Shown here: positions 59,310 to 64,000 of the stretch, one piece after another
Layout of the letters: each line of letters begins with the position of its first letter
Numbering within the stretch: position 1 is the stretch's first letter
DNA from: Deroplatys truncata
Taxonomy: Eukaryota > Arthropoda > Insecta > Mantodea > Mantidae
Reading direction: 5' to 3'
DNA length: 64,000 nt
NCBI GenBank assembly: GCA_030765065.1
Contig: CM060978.1
Coordinates: 215,903,498-215,967,497 of the forward strand
Notes under the pieces: generated by a model
Seen by the model: only the letters and a program-made list of their open reading frames with translations
Databases searched by the model: none
What the model was told of the DNA's origin: nothing
Made by a program: the position numbers and the translations under genes

Positions 59310-60230
59310 ATCTGATGTGTTACACTCACATGACTTTCTCTATTCTTGTACAAACTATTTTTACAAACGCTTATTCTCCATCTACTTCATGTTAATTGAG
59401 ATAAACATTTGCAGACTCTATCTTATTGCTAATTTTCTTGTAGATGTAAGGGGAATATATATTTACAAGGGCAATATAGAAATACAGTAGCCTTTAAGCA
59501 CATAAATATCTCTTAATAGCTGGTTGCTAGGTGCAGCACCATTCGCTTTGCCACAGATTAATACTCTTTGAATATCCAAGACAAAAAAATGAATAACGAA
59601 TTCCCATTTGAGAAAATAAGTATTGAAAAATTTAAGAGAATAACAAGCAATATCTCGAAAATAGTTCACTCAACAAAAAAATGTATATGACATAAATTGG
59701 GTATTTTAATGCGATATACACTTTTTGTATAGTAAAATGTTGTCTATATCTTATGGTTTACCAGTTATGCAAAAGTTATTCACAATGAAGAATACTTTTG
59801 GAGACATTCCCAGAAAATTCAAGATATACATTTTACTTGCCATGAAAATATCTTAAACATATGATATTTTAATCAAAGTCGTTAGAGCCATTTTTGAGAA
59901 AATTAAACTTTTCGAAAAATGTTCCATGTAAAGGGTAGTCTGGGGTGGGGGGATTTTCTTGAAAACCTTCGTGTCGCATCTCTGGAAGATACTGAACCTA
60001 AATACCAAGTTTGGTGTTTATCCGACTGTTCGTTTCTGAGTTATGCTGTTCACAGACCGACACACACACACATACAGACAGACACACAGACACACACACG
60101 GACATGTTTCCAAAAATGCTTTTTTTGGATTCAGGGGATCTCAAAACATGTATTTCTGGTGAAATCTCGGTATCAAATTTTTGGGTGGAATACAATACTT
60201 CCCCTACTTACTATATGTAGTAGAGAAAGT
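59310..60230 (-). mobile_element. Helentron-like element, copy 9
   Basis: Minus-strand copy: its start ACTTTCTCTACT is complementary to AGTAGAGAAAGT at 60219-60230, and its end CATCAGA is complementary to TCTGATG at 59311. It lies in an A-run (T-run on its own strand) between the SINE and the SINE's second target duplication. Body and microsatellite match copies 1-4. Confidence 0.7.
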
Positions 60231-60989
60231 AAAAATCATTCTTGAACCTCACCATCACTATCAGGATTAAAGCCATAAAATTAGCATAGAAAATTTCCTT
60301 TTTTATTTCAAGGATCATTAATTTAGAAACAGCTTACACTAACTCATTTTGTATATCAGGAGAAGAACCTTGAAATGAACGTGATGACTAAATGATTACA
60401 CAGCTCCAAATCATTGCAGCTTTGAGAAGTGCATTGTAATTGCCTCTATTGGGAAATGAGTTGCTTTTATCATGGCCTTGTGTCCCTAAAAAGCAGACTA
60501 CGGTGATTAAATGTCCGACAAATTTCATATTTTGCCTTAGTAATTCGTTGTGCTTTTAAATCACAATTTCACAATGACTGCTGAGAGTGAATTAAATTTT
60601 GTATTATTCTTGCCAAATAACTTAAATTCTTTAAAACAAACAATATGATTAGTTGGTTTCCTATGTCGTTTGTCTGCCTTATAAATGTTATTTAGATCAT
60701 CATATCTAGTACTATTAAATACGTGTCTTTCTTTGGAAAATAGTACATATTCCAACAGTACATTTTGTTAAGTTTTTTACATATGCACAACCAAGGAATT
60801 CCCTCATACAAATTCATATTAAAATGCTTAATACATCTCTTTATTTTTGTTTGCAAGTTGAGACAAAGCTTCAAGGAATCACTCTCTGTTAGCTGAAGTT
60901 TATTGCTGTATGTCATTGTACTAAATGGTGTTTGTAAAGGTTTCTCAATGACAGTATGACGATTACACAATGATTCTGCCATACCAATG

Positions 60990-61264
60990 TCTATGAAGAT
61001 TACACTAGTAAACCAAAGAACTATTTAATTGTTTATTTGATAACTGCTCACCACTTCATTACTATAGAAACACTGGCTCATATGTCTGCTGTTTGTCAGT
61101 CAGGCTATCATTGATCACTGAGTGAAGACAACAAGACAAGCAGCCGTTCTGAAATTCTCATCCCATCCCTTAGAGAAAAGTTCATTCCCCCAAAAAATTT
61201 CCAAGGTTGACCCTAGAAGCAGCTTTCCCTTTACATACCTCGCTGTAGTATCCACAGAAAGAAA
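60990..61264. other. Flank of hAT pseudogene, no end found
   Basis: The hAT 5' terminal inverted repeat should lie here but was not recognised. Confidence 0.35.
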
Positions 61265-61402
61265 ACTACTTCCACCTCCCTCTCCCTCCCCTCTCCCTCC
61301 CCTCTCCCTCCCCTCTCCCTCCCCCTCTCTCCCTCCCTCTCCCACTCTCTCCCCCTCCCCTCTCCCCCTTCCCCCTCCCTCTCCCCCTCTCTCCCTCTCT
61401 CT
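61265..61402. repeat. Polypyrimidine (CCCTCT)n-like tract
   Basis: About 135 bp of almost pure C/T on the plus strand with CCCTCTCCCT periodicity. Mirror-symmetric runs of this kind can adopt triplex structures. Frames here (Pro/Ser-rich or Gly/Glu/Arg-rich) are by-products. Confidence 0.9.
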
Positions 61403-61491
61403 TACTAACCCATAGTGAGTAATAGGAAAGTTGGAAGCTAACATCTCAGACAGTGCACAAGCTCAAATTTGATGTCCAGATGTTGTACATA

Positions 61492-61895
61492 GGCGGCGCC
61501 GTGGCCGAGTGGTTAGACCGCTCGCCTCCCATCTAGGCGGCCCGGGTTCAATCCCAGGGACCTGCATGTGGGATTTGTGGTGGACGAAGTGGCGTCTGGG
61601 CGGGTTTTCTCCGGGTTCTCCGGTTTCCCCCGCCATTCATTCCACCAACTGCTCCATCATCACCTTTCCTTTCATCCATTTCACCAACATTTCGTTTCAT
61701 CTACTTCCTTCATCCCATACCAGGCATCGGGCTGATCACCCATCCTGGATGCTCTGTCTGATCCATGAATGTCTGCTCCTCGACGGGCCTGTGACCCCAG
61801 GCACCCGCATGTAAGTCCTGGGAGGTGTAAGTCCTACATAAGAGCAGGGTAAACAGATAATGAATGAATGAATGAATGAATGAATGAATGAATGA
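61492..61895 (+). repeat. tRNA-derived SINE, second family, complete with 12-bp duplication
   Basis: Head GGCGGCGCCGTGGCCGAGTG carries an A-box (TGGCCGAGTGGTTAGA) and a B-box (GGGTTCAATCCC) in tRNA spacing. A GC-rich central domain (TTCTCCGGGTTCTCCGG) and a pyrimidine-rich part follow. The element ends in an (AATG)n tail at about 61858-61895. The perfect 12-bp duplication ATGTTGTACATA lies at 61480-61491 and 61896-61907. The tail suggests mobilisation by a LINE whose 3' end is a short tandem repeat. It is the youngest-looking SINE here. Confidence 0.92.
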
Positions 61896-61939
61896 ATGTT
61901 GTACATATAGCACACATTATGAAATATGAAGAATATGTT

Positions 61940-62205
61940 TATCTACTTGCATTCATTTGCCACTTGCTGAGCATATCATTAAACGTTTTATTGAGAATTC
62001 CCCACATCCATTGTCACTATGCCCCTGCCTGTATCTCCCTTGTACCTACAATGAAATGTATAATGAAGATATTTCCTCAGGTTTATCTGAATTACCATGA
62101 AGTAGATAGAAAAATAATCTTTAATAAGAATAGTTTGTAGAAGCTATATAAAAATAAATAATAGTGGGTAGAGAAAATCACGAGAATGTAACATATAAAA
62201 TTTAA
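61940..62205 (+). repeat. Remnant of Helentron-like element, 3' part
   Basis: Words corresponding to the 3' third of the family in order: CTTGTACCTACAATGAAA, ACCATGAAGTAGATAG, AAGAATAGTTTGTAG and GGGTAGAGAAAATCACGAGAATGTAACA. Highly diverged. Confidence 0.5.
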
Positions 62206-62339
62206 AAAATTGAAATGAAAATATGAAGTATTATTTGTGATGAGGAAAATGCCTTGAAAGTAACCTTATACCCTTATAAGGTGCCTGCATGCATACATGC
62301 ACATACACAACTCAACCACCCACATACACATTCTAAAAG

Positions 62340-62435
62340 TTACTTTTTAGGGACCTCAAAATGAATATTTCTGGTGAAATTGCGATACCGTATTTCTGTG
62401 TCAAATAAAATATTTTCTCTCTCATAGATTATCAT
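62340..62435 (-). repeat. Remnant of Helentron-like element, 5' part
   Basis: GGGACCTCAAAATGAATATT, then CTGGTGAAATTGCGATACCG is the complement of the family's first 100 bp, strongly diverged. Confidence 0.5.
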
Positions 62436-63508
62436 AAAAAGTGAAAATTGCTTATATTTATTTGAGCAGGTTCTGGAAAATAAGGTTTCAATTTAAAGAT
62501 TTTAAATACCTATGTATGAAACCGTTGTTCCTAGCAGCCATTAGTTGCTATATTCAGAAGTTAATAGTTATTTATAATTTTTAAAAATGCATATACAGGG
62601 AGGTTATTCGGATTGCAGGCTGAGAATGCTGCTGCATTTTGCAGGACTGAGGGTAGTGACAGAAAAGAGAGAGAGACAGCATCTCCATGCATAAAGCAAT
62701 AGGTTTTTATTGAAAATATAAAATGATATTTAAAAAGCAGGATAATATTCAGTATGTGAGTAGGTACCACTTTTTCTATTAACATGGAACACACAAAACT
62801 TACAAGGTCATCTTTATTGCTTTAATAGCATGATTACACATAATGAACACTAATGTACTTTGTAGTTAAGTGACATTTCTGAAATATATTGTCAGTTTTG
62901 TTCCATTTTCACTAGTTACACAAATTGGACATCACACACATTTCAACCAAGGCATTCATGGGAGCATTGCCAACATTGCAATGTTGAGGACCCTAAGCCG
63001 CAAAGCATAGCTGAGGGATGTCTTTTAGAAGCACAGGAGTGGAGCAGTTGCTGCCAAATGACTGAACTGTGTAGCAACAACAGGACATAGCTGTAGGATC
63101 TGCATGACTAAACTCGAATTATTCACTTTAGCTACATTTTCATTGCTTAGCGACATTCCTTTAGCCACTTTATTTTTAATGTTGGCAGTAACTCCAGACA
63201 AAATGTCGATTGTGGCCACTATATAAGAATGGTTGCTAAGAAGGGTTGAGAGATGGGTCCAATGATTTTGATCAAGCAACAACTCCATGCATTATTTAAC
63301 AACTCGGCATACTACACAATCAACTCTCCATATAGAAAAACCCCATTTCATAAGTATCTTAAAATTCTATAGCTCCTACCCACATACTGTATAATATAAA
63401 AAAAGCATAAAATGATACTGAAAACCAATAATAAAGATAACCACTAACCTGTGCATTATGATATAATACATTTCTTGCATCTGTATATGAAATTCCCGTG
63501 AAGATCCA
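62436..63508. other. AT-rich stretch with unassigned short frames
   Basis: A minus-strand frame of 87 codons (63025-63288) has balanced composition but no family words I recognise. Confidence 0.35.
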
Positions 63509-63703
63509 TTAGTTCTGGCAATTATCCTGAATTCTTTTTTGAGATCTCTGTAGGCAGGAAATTCTTATACACTTCGTGCATGCACACGCGCGCGCGCATT
63601 TTTTTTCCCCCCATAAATAAAAATTATAGGGTCTCAGATCAAGGTTATGAGTGGGCCATAACTTAGTACTGATAATTCCATACTCAAAATCCTCCTTAAT
63701 CAA
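63509..63703 (-). pseudogene. Mariner-like transposase fragment
   Basis: The minus strand encodes FEYGIISTKLWPTHNLDLRP followed by YNFYLWG, matching the block around the third catalytic Asp in the family at 20364-21711 (IISKNLWPPRSPDL..DFFLWG). The catalytic SPD is mutated to NLD. Downstream RSQKRIQDNCQ fits the usual continuation. A CG-rich dinucleotide run (about 63580-63598) is inserted after YLWG. Confidence 0.6.
63579..63600. repeat. Alternating purine-pyrimidine run (CGCGCG)
   Basis: TGCATGCACACGCGCGCGCGCA is an alternating run that could adopt Z-DNA. It interrupts a transposase fragment. Confidence 0.7.
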
Positions 63704-63920
63704 TCTGTTTGTAAACAGTGTGAGCAGTAGCCCAAATTAATCCCTCTGCTGACTTCCAAATGAAAGTCATTTTAAAATTTTCAGCATGAAATGACATTAA
63801 ATTACAACCTTATAAAATGATAGTAGTCCATAAATTGGAACATCATGTAACTAGTTACCACCACCAGCATTAATGCAGTCAGTAGACTCTCACAAGAGCA
63901 TCAGACACTTTCATTATGAG

Positions 63921-64000
63921 AGCTGTCCAGAAAGTAACCTCCATTTTGAAATAAATATACATGCAAAAGTTTTATTACATACATCTAAAAACAACAGTTT
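63921..64000 (+). mobile_element. Edge of a mariner element (terminal repeat, cut by window)
   Basis: GAGCTGTCCAGAAAGTAACCTCCATTTTGAAAT resembles the terminal inverted repeat typical of a mariner group (GGGCTGTCCAGAAAGTAA-type). The interior lies outside the window. Confidence 0.55.

Larger units (their letters stand above)
57739..60985 (-). pseudogene. hAT transposase pseudogene (ZMYM1-like type), interrupted
   Basis: The minus strand encodes, from right to left: a TTF/BED-like zinc-finger region (YEGIPWLCICKKLNKMYCW, then FSKERHVFNSTRYDDLNNIY), the start of the RNase-H-like core (SSPDIQNELV, IKKEIFYANFMALI), EVQE-stop-FLHFTDV at the insertion site, VTQTYYGAA, FGIFLSKSIKRTETFDSIL, LFKILQTKRFNVAFSTKEIE, YRAFFDFVALKSQLAAIYLY, and the C-terminal dimerisation block GSFSTLKRINNYLSNFQSQI to RLSSLALRNIEK. 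This is a near-complete hAT transposase with many stops and frameshifts. A SINE plus Helentron-like copy 9 (59042-60230) split it. Related host-domesticated genes exist, but the decay argues against a functional host gene. Confidence 0.8.

Noticed and set aside
24227-60230. Helentron-like family as an ordinary TIR MITE of cut-and-paste type
   Set aside because: The inverted repeat is terminal at the 5' end but about 23 bp internal at the 3' end, and there is no constant target duplication.
59028-60243. SINE and Helentron-like segment as one composite retroposon
   Set aside because: The SINE copy at 1-237 has no such sequence at its head, and eight other Helentron-like copies have no SINE. 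Nested insertion in the T-run explains the shared duplication.
57739-60985. Host ZMYM1-like gene
   Set aside because: The similarity is to hAT-type transposase domains. Numerous stops, frameshifts and three nested insertions indicate a dead transposon, not an expressed host gene.
61115-61444. Gly/Glu/Arg-rich minus-strand and Pro/Ser-rich plus-strand proteins
   Set aside because: Both are translations of the polypyrimidine tract, with no initiation context or homologous domain.
61492-61560. True tRNA gene
   Set aside because: A and B boxes are present, but the acceptor stem does not close as a tRNA. The segment is the head of a SINE with a tail and target duplication.
1-64000. CRISPR array, rRNA operon or prokaryotic operon
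   Set aside because: No regularly spaced direct repeats with unique spacers, no rRNA words, and no closely packed genes. The content is eukaryotic transposable elements.

Overview
The window is AT-rich animal DNA, most likely from an arthropod and probably an insect. It holds Tc1/mariner, hAT and pogo-like transposons, several LINE groups, Penelope-like elements, tRNA-derived SINEs and a family resembling Helentron-associated elements. Species cannot be read from the sequence. There is no operon structure, rRNA, true tRNA gene or CRISPR. I recognise no intact host protein gene. The best host-gene hint is a GC- and CpG-rich island at about 2298-2545, with a short minus-strand reading frame that could be a first exon.

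Layout. 1-2.5 kb: a SINE copy, a TTA microsatellite and the GC-rich island. 2.5-13.5 kb: mostly quiet AT-rich DNA with decayed SINEs and one clean 1.34-kb hAT-type element (7843-9182) with an 8-bp target duplication. 13.5-24 kb: a decayed Tc1 element, a Penelope GIY-YIG fragment, a LINE C-terminal fragment, a mariner-like element, a CR1/Jockey-like LINE and a SINE. 24.2-27.4 kb and 37 kb: four copies of the Helentron-like family. 28.3-36 kb: an inverted repeat, a Tc1 copy cut by a LINE, a deletion-derivative mariner, an unresolved 2.3-kb stretch and a pogo-like remnant holding a second LINE copy. 40-42.7 kb: an RNase H-bearing LINE split by a nearly intact Tc1 element. 44.8-53.7 kb: LINE 5' region, two mariners, a second Penelope fragment, a fold-back mariner and the longest LINE copy. 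54.3-61 kb: a nest of five Helentron-like copies, two of them inserted in a hAT transposase pseudogene that also carries a SINE. 61.2-64 kb: a pyrimidine tract, a textbook SINE with target duplication, old remnants and the edge of another mariner.

The most informative structure is the 0.87-kb family (nine copies plus remnants). Each well-preserved copy starts ACTTTCTCTACT, carries the inverted copy AGTAGAGAAAGT about 23 bp before its 3' end, follows this with a small hairpin and CATCAGAT, contains a variable GT/TCTG microsatellite, and sits in a T-run without its own target duplication. Some copies are head to tail. This matches non-autonomous Helentron (HINE/DINE-1-like) architecture. No autonomous Rep/Helicase partner is present here. 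The nested insertions give a relative order: hAT first, then SINE with a 13-14 bp duplication, then the Helentron-like copy in the T-run at the SINE edge.
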